A DNA stretch of 64,000 nucleotides, taken from positions 1 through 64,000 of IMG/VR virus record IMGVR_UViG_3300027708_000060; one strand, 5' to 3'. The stretch is from a virus. The notes beneath the pieces were generated by a model. The model had not been told where the DNA came from. It saw only the letters and a program-made list of their open reading frames with translations, and made no database searches. Shown here piece after piece: positions 28,332 through 36,761 of this stretch. Every line of letters starts with the position of its first letter. The stretch's first letter is position 1. A program made the position numbers and the translations under genes.

Positions 28332-29382
28332 CAGGACTTAGCATCAATACTGGGGTTGATTTCAAGGTATCCATCACAGCTGCTGTGAGTTCTTCCTTAA
28401 GATCAATCTCTTCACGAAGCGAGTCAATAAGAGCTTGAGCTCCTTGCCACTTACGATCATTATAGTACATCCAACCGCCACGTCGATCCACGATGCCATT
28501 AAGTATAGATAAAGCTACGATTTCTTTACCAGAGTCATAGCTTCCTGCATCAATTGGCCCACCATTAGCAAAGTAGAAGTCTAAGTAAGCGGTTTGCTGT
28601 GGAGGATAGGTCTTGTTCTTAATAGTACGGACACGGATTGTTTGCCCCACACGGCGTTTTTCCTGTCCGGTGCCTACCTCAAGCCACTCATCACGCTTTA
28701 CTTCGCAACGAATACTGTAGGCATAGTCTTTGCCAAGACCTCCCGGTGTTGTACGAGGATCGCCATGCATTACGCCGATCTTCATACGGTATTGGTTGAT
28801 CATCATGCCCAGTACGGGGCGTTCTGATTCAATCAAATCTCTTTTAGTTGCTGAGGCCACCTTACGGAAGAACTTATTAGTTATTAAAGCTCCTCGTCCA
28901 ACGGTGAATTCATCCATTTCTTTCTCATCTTCCGCTCCAGGAACGAGGGCAGGAAGAGAATCAATAACAACCATATCCACCGACTTGCTTTCCATGAACT
29001 TGATGACTGCTTCATAAGCATCCTCCATATTATTAGTCTCTACAAGTATTACACGCTTAGTATCTACCCCACATAGTTCTGCATACTTAGAGTCAAAGTC
29101 CTCAGCAGCAATCCATACAGCGGTAAAGTCTGGGTTAATCTTTTGGTTAGCAGCAATAGTCTTTAGAGCAAGCGCAGTCTTACCGTGAGACGCTTCCCCA
29201 ACTAGCTCTACCCAACGGTTCATAGCCCAACCTCCACCAAGAACCACGTCTAGGGTTAAAGACCCTGAAGTAATACGTTGGCTAAGGATCACATCGCTAG
29301 CAGCAACTACAGTGTTAGCACCAAGCTTTTTATTAAGCTGTGCAACAATCTTTAGCGCCTCTGAATTAATTGTCATTGTCAT
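28321..29382 (-). CDS. recA: RecA-type recombinase
   Basis: The start overlaps the previous stop (TAATG). The 353-residue protein has Walker A GEASHGKT (62-69), a Walker B-like MVVIDSLPALVP, and the later PGGLGKDY region of the RecA core. It forms filaments on ssDNA and promotes strand exchange, here probably for recombination-dependent replication and repair. The C-terminal tail is acidic (LSPDEE), as is typical. Confidence 0.95.
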   Translation of the reverse strand: MTMTINSEALKIVAQLNKKLGANTVVAASDVILSQRITSGSLTLDVVLGGGWAMNRWVELVGEASHGKTALALKTIAANQKINPDFTAVWIAAEDFDSKYAELCGVDTKRVILVETNNMEDAYEAVIKFMESKSVDMVVIDSLPALVPGAEDEKEMDEFTVGRGALITNKFFRKVASATKRDLIESERPVLGMMINQYRMKIGVMHGDPRTTPGGLGKDYAYSIRCEVKRDEWLEVGTGQEKRRVGQTIRVRTIKNKTYPPQQTAYLDFYFANGGPIDAGSYDSGKEIVALSILNGIVDRRGGWMYYNDRKWQGAQALIDSLREEIDLKEELTAAVMDTLKSTPVLMLSPDEE

Positions 29383-29774
29383 TAACCGATCCGATCTACT
29401 ATGATATTTGGATTAAAGCCGCCACCTTGGCCTACTTGCTTTGCTTTCTGAGTAGGAGCTCCTGAAGAATTTGCAGGCATTCCAGCACCAGAGGCTTGCT
29501 GTATTACCGGGTAACCACAGTCATAGCAACGCATACGTTGTGTACCCTGAGGAGCAAAGTAATTACCAGAATTACATTCAGGACAATGATCAGATCTCCT
29601 AGCACTCTGAGCCCTAGTAGTTACCTGATCTGTATTAGGATCATAGTTAACCTGCACGTTTGGCTGTTGTGCCGGCGGCGTATAAGGAACCTGCTGTGTA
29701 GGTGAGCTTTGTACACCTGGTTGCCTTGGATTTTGATTGCCTAGTTTATTTGCCCACCAGTTTGAGTTACTCAT
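29382..29774 (-). CDS. Hypothetical protein with zinc ribbon, 130 aa
   Basis: ATG at 29774 follows the preceding gene's coding (overlap of 8 bases). The N-terminal half is Pro/Gln/Asn-rich and disordered. CPEC and CYDC form a zinc ribbon in the centre (RSDHCPECNSGNY, RMRCYDCGY). The C-terminal part is Gly-rich. It may bind ssDNA or a replication partner, but no family is recognised. Confidence 0.65.
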   Translation of the reverse strand: MSNSNWWANKLGNQNPRQPGVQSSPTQQVPYTPPAQQPNVQVNYDPNTDQVTTRAQSARRSDHCPECNSGNYFAPQGTQRMRCYDCGYPVIQQASGAGMPANSSGAPTQKAKQVGQGGGFNPNIIVDRIG

Positions 29775-30198
29775 GTATATATCCTGCCCTTGATTCTAGT
29801 AGTTCTAAATTAAAAAGAGTTGAGATGCAAGAAAGAGATGCAGACAAGGCTATGATCTTAAACAGTGAAGCTATACGCTCGACAGATGCCTCGTCTATTC
29901 CCAAAGAACTTATTTCATCCTCGTCATCATCGATAGTATATGCAGCTGCAGCTATGCGACCAGCCATATCTGAATGAGAGTCTATGAAGGGAAGTAAGTC
30001 AGCAAAGCGTTCTAAACGTTTTTGACTAGCTTGTGATTCCATATCTGCAACTTCATCTGAGATGGGAGGAAGACCTAAAGCATCTGCTATACCCTCAGCA
30101 GGCTCTAGCATAGTGTCGTAGATTACTTGACGGATCAAGATAGGCAATGGAATATGCTTAAGCTCTCTCCTAATAAACTTCTTTTTACGTCTAAACAT
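29767..30198 (-). CDS. Hypothetical helical protein, 143 aa
   Basis: The TAATG overlap with polA places the start at 30198. A basic N-terminus (MFRRKKKFIRRELKHI) leads into acidic helices. A hydrophobic C-terminal helix (LFKIIALSASLSCISTLFN) could pack in a domain rather than a membrane. Unknown function. The position between polA and the zinc-ribbon gene suggests a replication accessory role. Confidence 0.6.
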   Translation of the reverse strand: MFRRKKKFIRRELKHIPLPILIRQVIYDTMLEPAEGIADALGLPPISDEVADMESQASQKRLERFADLLPFIDSHSDMAGRIAAAAYTIDDDEDEISSLGIDEASVERIASLFKIIALSASLSCISTLFNLELLESRAGYIHE

Positions 30199-32177
30199 TA
30201 GTCTTTTGCCTCTCCCCATTTGTTAACGATTTTAACATCGGCTAACATAGGGATATTTAGGGCTTTGATGCCCTCCATAGCCTCACGAATAGCGGCTGCT
30301 GTTTCTTCTATGAGTTCTTTAGGCGCTGTAGTAACTAACTCATCGTGGATGGTAAGGATCATTGCAGCACCGTCTGGTAACAAACTATATGCCCGGACCA
30401 TTGCAAGCTTAATAAGATCCGCAGCTGAGCCTTGGATCACTGTGTTGAATGCTTGTCGTTCTGCTCCGGCACGTCTCCCCATTTCTGGAGAGAGTAGGTC
30501 TGGAAGATAGCGACGGCGATTCATATATGTAAGAGCATAAGGAACTGGACCACGTCTGCGTGTTTCAGCAACAACCTGCTTCTTATACTTTGAGATAGAT
30601 GGAAACTTACGGCTAAAGTTATCTAAAAGATCACGTGCTTCTTTAGAAGATACTCCAATAGAAGTAGCAATCTTTTCAGGACCGATGCCATACATCATAC
30701 CAAGTACTAAGGTCTTAGCACCTGAACGATCCACACCAACAGTGTCACCAATAGTCGTATAAATATCTACACCGTCTAAATAATTCTGGCATAGAATCCT
30801 GTCACCACTAAATGATGAAAGAATGCGTGGCTCGATCTGTGAGTAGTCAGCTACTACAAGCTGATGTCCTTCAGGAGCTATGAACAGATTGCGGATAGCC
30901 TTACCATTGATAGTACGTGGATTAGGTACGTTCTGTAGGTTAGGGTTCCGACTTGAAAAGCGCCCTGTATCTGCACCATATTGGATGAAGTCAGTGTGAA
31001 TACGACCTCTTAGAAGGAGAGATTTCTTGGCAATAGTTTTAGCTTTGCCCCCCGTAGTGCGAACAATGTCGCCACCGAGATAAGGAATCACATAAGTCGT
31101 AAGCAACTTATTCAAGTCGGAATAATTAAGTAGGGCATCAACCAAAGCATCCTTGCCCTGGAATACTTTAAGCGCAGGTTCAGACACCGAGTAGTCTGAA
31201 ATGACGGGAGCCAACCCCGCTTCGCTATTGCTGATGCCCTTAGGCGTAAGTAGGCGAGGTCGGAGTCCACGACCGCCCACTTCTTTAGATGAAAAGAGTA
31301 GTCTTTGTTTCTCTGGAACACTATTAATATTAAAAGCTTTAGCAGCTAGTTGATAGATAGTTGCTTTAGTTGTTTCTAATTGAAGCTCTAGATTATCTTT
31401 AAGAATCTGAAGAGCATCAACATCTATATCTGCACCATGCAGCTCCATACTTGAGATAACACGAAGGACATCCATCTCAAGATTAAATACGCCACGTACG
31501 TTATCCCTATCAAGTCGTGGCTCAAACTTCTTCCACAACTTCCAGGTCCATTCGGCGTCTAGCGCAGCATAGGTAGCTACGTCATTAAAGGTATGTGCTT
31601 CAATCTGTGCACCAACACCTTTAACCATGTTGTAATCAAACTCACGCTTCAAGCAGTCATCAAGTCCTAGTTGACGGCTATTACGGGTATCAAGAATAAA
31701 AGCAGCATTAAGAGTACAAGCATAGGGTTGCGAAGGCAACTGCCCTAGATACTTTGTTACGCTTTGTAAATCAAACTTAAGGTTGTGACCGATCTTTAAT
31801 AGGTCACTAAAGAACAATGGTTTGAGGGCTTTGAATACTTCACCTGGAGTTAATTGCTCAGGCGGCTCACTAAAAATCTTTGTAGCTTTACGTTCATCTT
31901 TACTGTGGTCAATTGCACGAAGGGGCAAGCCCTTAATAATACGATCTTGGGCAGAAGGCAATAGAGGATACTCAGTACGAATATAGTCACCGTTAGGATG
32001 ACCCATAGGAATTACATCTACACGGTCATAAGTAGCCAGGGCAATCCACACGACTTGATTTTGTCTAGGATCTCCACGGTAATCTCCCATTGTTTCTACG
32101 TCGTAGACAAAGGAATCCTTACTTAGGTAGTACTCGACGAGCTCTGAGAGCTGTTCGTCGGTTGTAATAATATTCAT
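30198..32177 (-). CDS. polA: Family A DNA polymerase with 3'-5' exonuclease
   Basis: The 659-residue protein has DVETMG (exonuclease I, about 26-31), GHNLKFDLQS (exonuclease II) and YAALDAEWTW (exonuclease III). Polymerase motif A is DYSQIE (about 443), motif B is RSGAKTLVLGMMYG, and motif C is IHDE (about 612). All exonuclease and polymerase acidic residues are present, so it should be active and proofreading. There is no 5'-nuclease domain. It presumably replicates phage DNA with the helicase, primase and loader encoded to the right. A ribosome-binding site CAGGAGCGCA precedes the ATG. Confidence 0.96.
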   Translation of the reverse strand: MNIITTDEQLSELVEYYLSKDSFVYDVETMGDYRGDPRQNQVVWIALATYDRVDVIPMGHPNGDYIRTEYPLLPSAQDRIIKGLPLRAIDHSKDERKATKIFSEPPEQLTPGEVFKALKPLFFSDLLKIGHNLKFDLQSVTKYLGQLPSQPYACTLNAAFILDTRNSRQLGLDDCLKREFDYNMVKGVGAQIEAHTFNDVATYAALDAEWTWKLWKKFEPRLDRDNVRGVFNLEMDVLRVISSMELHGADIDVDALQILKDNLELQLETTKATIYQLAAKAFNINSVPEKQRLLFSSKEVGGRGLRPRLLTPKGISNSEAGLAPVISDYSVSEPALKVFQGKDALVDALLNYSDLNKLLTTYVIPYLGGDIVRTTGGKAKTIAKKSLLLRGRIHTDFIQYGADTGRFSSRNPNLQNVPNPRTINGKAIRNLFIAPEGHQLVVADYSQIEPRILSSFSGDRILCQNYLDGVDIYTTIGDTVGVDRSGAKTLVLGMMYGIGPEKIATSIGVSSKEARDLLDNFSRKFPSISKYKKQVVAETRRRGPVPYALTYMNRRRYLPDLLSPEMGRRAGAERQAFNTVIQGSAADLIKLAMVRAYSLLPDGAAMILTIHDELVTTAPKELIEETAAAIREAMEGIKALNIPMLADVKIVNKWGEAKD

Positions 32178-32199
32178 TGCGCTCCTGAAAGTAGGTTAA

Positions 32200-32235
32200 G
32201 GAGCCGGTAGAAAGGAGGTTCAAAAACCCGGCTCC
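32200..32235 (-). terminator. GC-rich hairpin between putative SSB and polymerase genes
   Basis: GGAGCCGG (32200-32207) pairs with CCGGCTCC (32228-32235) around a 20-base loop that itself contains GGAGG. The leftward T-run is weak, so it may partially terminate or attenuate. Confidence 0.45.
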
Positions 32236-32254
32236 CCAACATTAGTGGGATAGA

Positions 32255-32962
32255 TTAGTTAGCTGATGCGATTTCTCGTGCGATTTCAGCAAGCTCTTCT
32301 TTTGAAGACATATAAAGTGCTTCAGGGCCAAAGGCCTTAAGAGTCTTGATGTAGTCAGCTGTAGCAACTGGATCGATATCCCAATCTTCAGCAAGATCAC
32401 GTTCCTTTACAGGAACAACGGAGTGAGTAGTCTTGGTACCAGTACCAGCCTTACTTACTGCGTAGTACAAATCTGTGCGATTGAGTGGGCCTGTCTTAGG
32501 ATCAGACGCAAGCTTCTCAAGTTGCTTACAGAGTCGTACACCAACGATCATGAGTTCAAGCGATGGGCCTTCAGGATCAGAAAGGTTTAGCACTGTGAAC
32601 GCAAACTTCTGTGATGGCACACTGCCTACTGCGATTAGTGGATCATTCTCACCGATAGAGATGAATGACTTCTTGCCTGGGCGATTAACCCAGTGCTGCA
32701 TAAATGCCATTGGCTCGGATGAGATGAACTTAACAAGTTGGAGGTCTTCATCAAACTTAAAGTCGGTAGCGAACTTGCTGTTCTTTACAGAAGCTTGCTT
32801 AGCTGCTGCCCAACCGGTTTGGATGATAGACGAGTTGGTAGATGAGGTTGTCTCATCTTCCTCAATAAATAGATCTTCTTCAGTAACAGAAGATGGTGTT
32901 GTATAAGAGTCTACGTTTGGAACGTTAGACTTTGTAGCTCGTAGTGATGTTGTTGCAGTCAT
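32255..32962 (-). CDS. Putative single-stranded-DNA-binding protein, 235 aa
   Basis: GAAAGAAGACCAAC precedes the ATG. The N-terminal 60 residues are acidic and disordered. The core contains strands typical of an OB-type domain (KSFISIGENDPLIAVGS, SLELMIVGVRLCKQLEKL), then KAGTGTKTTHSVVPV and an acidic C-terminal helix. The pattern resembles phage ssDNA-binding proteins seen in actinophages. It sits immediately upstream of polA in the leftward operon, which fits. Identification is by similarity recalled, so moderate. Confidence 0.55.
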   Translation of the reverse strand: MTATTSLRATKSNVPNVDSYTTPSSVTEEDLFIEEDETTSSTNSSIIQTGWAAAKQASVKNSKFATDFKFDEDLQLVKFISSEPMAFMQHWVNRPGKKSFISIGENDPLIAVGSVPSQKFAFTVLNLSDPEGPSLELMIVGVRLCKQLEKLASDPKTGPLNRTDLYYAVSKAGTGTKTTHSVVPVKERDLAEDWDIDPVATADYIKTLKAFGPEALYMSSKEELAEIAREIASAN

Positions 32963-32995
32963 GTTGGTCTTCTTTCATAGGTTATTGGTCATTGG

Positions 32996-33466
32996 TCAGT
33001 TAGTTTCTTGATCGTGAATACGCTTCCAAGTTTCCATTAGTTCAATGGATAAATCGTTATGCCTATTCCAATCAATTCTTGGAGCTTCTATAAGCCCTCG
33101 GGCTTCAAAAGCTTCAAGTGTAGCCACTATCATTGTTCTGCTGTACATCCGCCAACCTGGCTTCTTTACACCATCAACAAGCATAGACTTTAGTCTGTAA
33201 GGTGCACGTGGTATATAACCTTTACGTTCCCAAAGTCTTACAGTTACTAGTGGCCTACCTAATGCAAGAGCAAAAGCCCCTGCACTAAATAATTCTACCA
33301 CACTTCCGTTAGGTAGTTTTTTACTTTGTGGGTTTGAGTCCCACGAGCCCTCTTCTTTAACCTTTGGCTTTTTAGCCTTAGGATTTAAAGGGCGACGCTT
33401 TCTTTTAGAACCTGGGTAGTATTCATCGAGCTCCGATAGCAGACGATCGATTTGTTCGCCACTCAT
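32996..33466 (-). CDS. MerR-type helix-turn-helix protein, 156 aa
   Basis: Starts inside the preceding gene. A Lys-rich N-terminal tail (KRKRRPLNPKAKKPKVKEEG) is followed by FSAGAFALALGRPLVTVRLWERKGYIPRAPYRL, a MerR-type helix-turn-helix with its wing, and a basic helical C-terminus. It likely binds DNA and regulates genes or replication. It is a second HTH protein besides the BldC-like one at 20430. Confidence 0.72.
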   Translation of the reverse strand: MSGEQIDRLLSELDEYYPGSKRKRRPLNPKAKKPKVKEEGSWDSNPQSKKLPNGSVVELFSAGAFALALGRPLVTVRLWERKGYIPRAPYRLKSMLVDGVKKPGWRMYSRTMIVATLEAFEARGLIEAPRIDWNRHNDLSIELMETWKRIHDQETN

Positions 33467-33788
33467 GAGAGTCCTTTCCTCCCCAGTTAGTAGATTCTTT
33501 ATGCTTAGTTAGATGGATAGACTTATGCTCCTGAGAATACTGCGTAGGCTTCTTAGAAGCTTTCTTCATTGCAGCATCACGTGCCTTTTGGGTAGCAATC
33601 TGTGCATCCTTTTCTTCCTTAAGCAATAGAGAATGATGTTCTGTTAGAACAATCTCTACTAGAGCCTTAGCAACCGCAGCTAAATTCTCTTCATCTACGC
33701 CAGGAAAGTTATCCTGGATGAAGTTTTCTAACTGTGGTGCAAGGATATCAACATGTCTGTATGCCGCTGTTTGAGTGTATACGGTCAT
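33423..33788 (-). CDS. Hypothetical helical protein, 121 aa
   Basis: ATGA overlap with the upstream gene. An N-terminal alpha-helical domain (ENLAAVAKALVEIVLTEHH) is followed by a Lys/His/Ser-rich basic tail. No motif. Could be a DNA-associated accessory of the replication block. Confidence 0.6.
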   Translation of the reverse strand: MTVYTQTAAYRHVDILAPQLENFIQDNFPGVDEENLAAVAKALVEIVLTEHHSLLLKEEKDAQIATQKARDAAMKKASKKPTQYSQEHKSIHLTKHKESTNWGGKDSHEWRTNRSSAIGAR

Positions 33789-34222
33789 GACTTGCTCGGA
33801 ATAAATGCATATGAAACGGACTTAGGAAACATTGAGTCGATCTCTTCTTCGGTGAGAGATCCCTCATACAGGCAAGCCATAACTTCTGACTCATCTAGTA
33901 CTGGCACAAGCTTGTAGCAACGATCTGTTAGACCCTTTTGCTTTAGGATTGCACGAGCAGTATCTTCATCAAGCTTTTGTGTGACTCGACGTTGACGTTG
34001 TAGAGACAGGTAACCATCTACCTCTTCAGGCAATGAGTACCAGATATGACCCTTTTCATCAGGAGTGCCCTCGGCATCTACAAGCTCAGATAACTCTGTC
34101 TTAAGACTGGACTGTTCCTTGGTTAGGTCTTCTATACGACCACGCAGACTTACGTATTTACGCACCTTGGCAAGCACTGGATTGCCTTCTTTAGGTGTTT
34201 CTCTTTCAATAACTTTTGGCAT
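33785..34222 (-). CDS. Hypothetical coiled-coil protein, 145 aa
   Basis: It follows the promoter at 34245-34273 and a GGGGGG-rich ribosome-binding site. Residues 20-65 are helical (VRKYVSLRGRIEDLTKEQSSL), then a charged domain (QRQRRVTQKLDEDTARAIL). Not recognised. The start at 34222 is supported by AAGGGGGGTATACAA. Confidence 0.6.
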   Translation of the reverse strand: MPKVIERETPKEGNPVLAKVRKYVSLRGRIEDLTKEQSSLKTELSELVDAEGTPDEKGHIWYSLPEEVDGYLSLQRQRRVTQKLDEDTARAILKQKGLTDRCYKLVPVLDESEVMACLYEGSLTEEEIDSMFPKSVSYAFIPSKS

Positions 34223-34244
34223 TTGTATACCCCCCTTATTAAAT

Positions 34245-34273
34245 ACTTTACCACAAAAGCACTACTCAGGCAA
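34245..34273 (-). promoter_or_regulatory. Sigma70-like promoter in the replication block
   Basis: Leftward: TTGCCT (34268-34273), 17-base spacer, TAAAGT (34245-34250) with TGG immediately upstream. The start of transcription would lie a short distance before the AAGGGGGG site of the gene at 34222. The -35 overlaps the end of the ribbon-helix-helix-like gene. Confidence 0.5.
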
Positions 34274-34417
34274 ATCGACCTTAATATACTCTTTGAGGGC
34301 AGCCACGATTACATCCGTGACTGTACGGCCATCAATCTGAGCTTTGTCTTTGACAGCAGTCCACAGCTCAGTGGATACCCGGATGGTACGGGTCGGGGTC
34401 TTAGGTGCATTAGGCAT
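34262..34417 (-). CDS. Ribbon-helix-helix-like small protein, 51 aa
   Basis: The 51-residue frame (MPNAPKTPTRTIRVSTELWT...) matches a ribbon-helix-helix layout: a basic strand (TRTIRVS), then helix 1 (ELWTAVKDKAQ), a G turn and helix 2 (TVTDVIVAALKEYI). Such proteins bind operators as dimers. TAAACT six bases before the ATG could be a -10 for a leaderless transcript. No ribosome-binding site is visible. It may repress its own or neighbouring genes. Confidence 0.65.
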   Translation of the reverse strand: MPNAPKTPTRTIRVSTELWTAVKDKAQIDGRTVTDVIVAALKEYIKVDLPE

Positions 34418-34426
34418 GTCATAAGT

Positions 34427-35977
34427 TTAGACTATGGCCCTTTGCAAGAACGCTTTAAGACTACCTAAATTCATCTCTACGCCACCGGTAGCATTGATAC
34501 CTTCTCCATCCATCACAGCGTCGGCCACTGCATTCTTTTGCAGCAACATGTCGTGCTGGCGCTCCTCTATAGACCCCTCCATTAAGAAGTCTTGAATAAC
34601 GATACTAGGCCAAGTCGAAGACGCCCTGCGTATGCGGCCATTTCTTTGAAGAGCCAGGCCAGCATTCCATGGCAGATCATAATTAATGAGAAGATTGGCT
34701 TGAGGAAGGTCAACACCATAACCTCCAGCATCAGAAGAAACAAGGATGCGGCAATCTGGATCAGTCTGAAACCAAATCTTAGATTCTTCTTTTTGTTTTG
34801 CATCCATCTCTCCAGTATATTTTGCTGAGGCGTGTCCTAAGTGTTCTTGAATTAACCAAACCATATGTACATAGCTAGTAAAGATAACTAGCTTGTTAGC
34901 ATCATTCTGTTCTAAGAAATCGTCCACATATTGTTTAAGCGCTATAAGCTTTGGAGACTTAGTAAGCATATCTAACTTACCGGCTTCTTTTAAAGCATCT
35001 ACATAGCCTGATCCTGAGGTGTCAAATAAACTTGGACTATCACAGAGCATTCTTAATGCTGTTAGTTTAGACATGATCTTACCTTTAAGAGCATTGGCCG
35101 CCTCGTTTTGATTCTCACCAGAGTAGTGTGAGAATATGTCAAAAGAAGCCCCATAGTTATCTATGGCTTGCTCTAGGTCCTCTAGGATTTCATTAGCTAT
35201 ATGATTGTAAAGTTTAACTCCAGCCCTATCAAAGGAAATACGAAGAGGCTCTGCAAAGATAGTGTCCGGCAGGTAGGGCGCAACATCAGGATCTTGCTGA
35301 CGTTTACGCACGCTAACCTGGGACATCGCTGTATTTAAAGTCTGTAGATTTCGGTAGCGTTCTACTCCACCGAAATGATTACGTACAATAAATGTTTTAT
35401 CAAACAAATCGTAGCGTCCTAATACTTTAGAATCTACAAATTGCATAATGCTATAGAGTTCTTCAGGTTTACCGTTTTCAATTGGAGTACCGGTAAGAGC
35501 AAACTTTACCCTACTATCTAGTTTCTTTACGTGTTTGGAACGTTTGGATCTAAAGCTTTTGATTGCGGTTGCTTCGTCGCATACGATGAAGCCTCTGCAG
35601 AGCTTTGATACTTGCTCCCAGTCGTTAACAACTTGCTCATAGTTAAGGATGACGTAATCAACGAGAGAATGCCCCCAGTCGAATGCCTCTTCATATTGGG
35701 CCTGTCTTTGTTTTGGCGTTCCATCAACGACCAAAGGGTGTGCAGTGTCATCTGTAAATTTCCTAATCTGTTCTGCCCATTGATATTTAAGACTTGATAA
35801 GCAGATAATGATACCAGGTTCTGTGATCTTTCCTTGTTCTTTTAATTCTTCTAGAGCTGCAATAGTCAAAACAGTTTTACCCAAGCCAAGATCGTAGGCC
35901 ACAAGCATCTTTTTGCGTGCGATCATAGCCTCTACGGCATCAACTTGATAAGGTAAAAGTGTCCCTGTAAAACTCAT
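34427..35977 (-). CDS. SNF2-type DEAD/DEAH helicase-like ATPase
   Basis: The 516-residue protein has an N-terminal Q-like PYQVDAVE, Walker A DLGLGKT (about 31-37), DEAT box (about 133), LTGTP motif III, and QRNGRIRR motif VI with two RecA-like lobes. Members translocate on dsDNA to remodel protein-DNA complexes or help branch migration. It overlaps the dNMP kinase gene (ATGA) and lies in the replication block. Confidence 0.9.
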   Translation of the reverse strand: MSFTGTLLPYQVDAVEAMIARKKMLVAYDLGLGKTVLTIAALEELKEQGKITEPGIIICLSSLKYQWAEQIRKFTDDTAHPLVVDGTPKQRQAQYEEAFDWGHSLVDYVILNYEQVVNDWEQVSKLCRGFIVCDEATAIKSFRSKRSKHVKKLDSRVKFALTGTPIENGKPEELYSIMQFVDSKVLGRYDLFDKTFIVRNHFGGVERYRNLQTLNTAMSQVSVRKRQQDPDVAPYLPDTIFAEPLRISFDRAGVKLYNHIANEILEDLEQAIDNYGASFDIFSHYSGENQNEAANALKGKIMSKLTALRMLCDSPSLFDTSGSGYVDALKEAGKLDMLTKSPKLIALKQYVDDFLEQNDANKLVIFTSYVHMVWLIQEHLGHASAKYTGEMDAKQKEESKIWFQTDPDCRILVSSDAGGYGVDLPQANLLINYDLPWNAGLALQRNGRIRRASSTWPSIVIQDFLMEGSIEERQHDMLLQKNAVADAVMDGEGINATGGVEMNLGSLKAFLQRAIV

Positions 35978-36525
35978 ACGAGCGACATCATCCTTGTCTT
36001 AATCATAAGTTCTAAGTCTTCTATAGAAGAGTTGTTAGTAAAGATCTGATCTACCGGGTAGTCGTCCATTTGGTTTTCAGACACATGATTATTAACAGCT
36101 CCAACATTTAAGCGCTTTATGCGCCAGAGCTGACCATGGTTAGCTCGTATCATATCTGCTTCATTAATAAATCTAACATCTGTTATAACATAGTTCATAT
36201 CTGGTCTAGGATCATTAAGCATTGTTTTCATTGCTTCATGTACCCAAAATCCTTCTCCAAATACTTTGCGAGCAGCTACACCAGAGTTCTGTAATAGGCG
36301 ACGAATCTGTGGGGATTGCTTAGCTTTTTCCCACCCATCACGGTCTACCCGTGCTTTAACGAACAAAGGTTCACCAGCAATAGAATCAAACATTGGATTG
36401 GTCTCATAAAGAAACTCACGGATCTTATCTGCAAACGCTACTCTGGTAAACCCATACTGGTTTATTAAGATCTTAGCTACCGTATCTTTACCTGACTGTG
36501 CGTACCCTGTCAAACCTATGATCAT
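35974..36525 (-). CDS. Deoxynucleoside monophosphate kinase (T4 gp1-like)
   Basis: Starts in an ATGA overlap. The 183-residue protein opens with a P-loop, GYAQSGKDT (7-15), typical of T4 gp1-type dNMP kinases. VRFINEADMIR and IWRIKRLNVG follow. It phosphorylates dNMPs to dNDPs for phage DNA synthesis, acting with the class II RNR encoded to the left. Confidence 0.86.
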   Translation of the reverse strand: MIIGLTGYAQSGKDTVAKILINQYGFTRVAFADKIREFLYETNPMFDSIAGEPLFVKARVDRDGWEKAKQSPQIRRLLQNSGVAARKVFGEGFWVHEAMKTMLNDPRPDMNYVITDVRFINEADMIRANHGQLWRIKRLNVGAVNNHVSENQMDDYPVDQIFTNNSSIEDLELMIKTRMMSLV

Positions 36526-36761
36526 GACCCATCCCTCACTATTTTAACTGCTTCTGTTAATCCGGCTGCTTCTAGTTGTTTAGCTATTTGTTCACGTATA
36601 CGATCTTCCCAAAGTTTTCTTTTATGAGAACGTTTTTTATCTGGATGTTGGTTTTGAAATACCCCATTAGGATCGTGAACATGGCAAAAGCCTTCATCAG
36701 TAATACGTTCAGTAATTAAACAAGGAGTTCCCTTTAATGTTATAGCTTTACATTTGTTCAT
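36522..36761 (-). CDS. Small Cys-His zinc protein (DUF5763-like), 79 aa
   Basis: The ATGA overlap gives the start. CKAITLKGTPC (4-14) and FCHVHDP (about 25-31) provide C-x9-C and C-x-H ligands, a small zinc site resembling DUF5763 proteins of phages. The C-terminus is basic and helical. It lies between primase and kinase genes. Function unknown. Confidence 0.72.
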   Translation of the reverse strand: MNKCKAITLKGTPCLITERITDEGFCHVHDPNGVFQNQHPDKKRSHKRKLWEDRIREQIAKQLEAAGLTEAVKIVRDGS

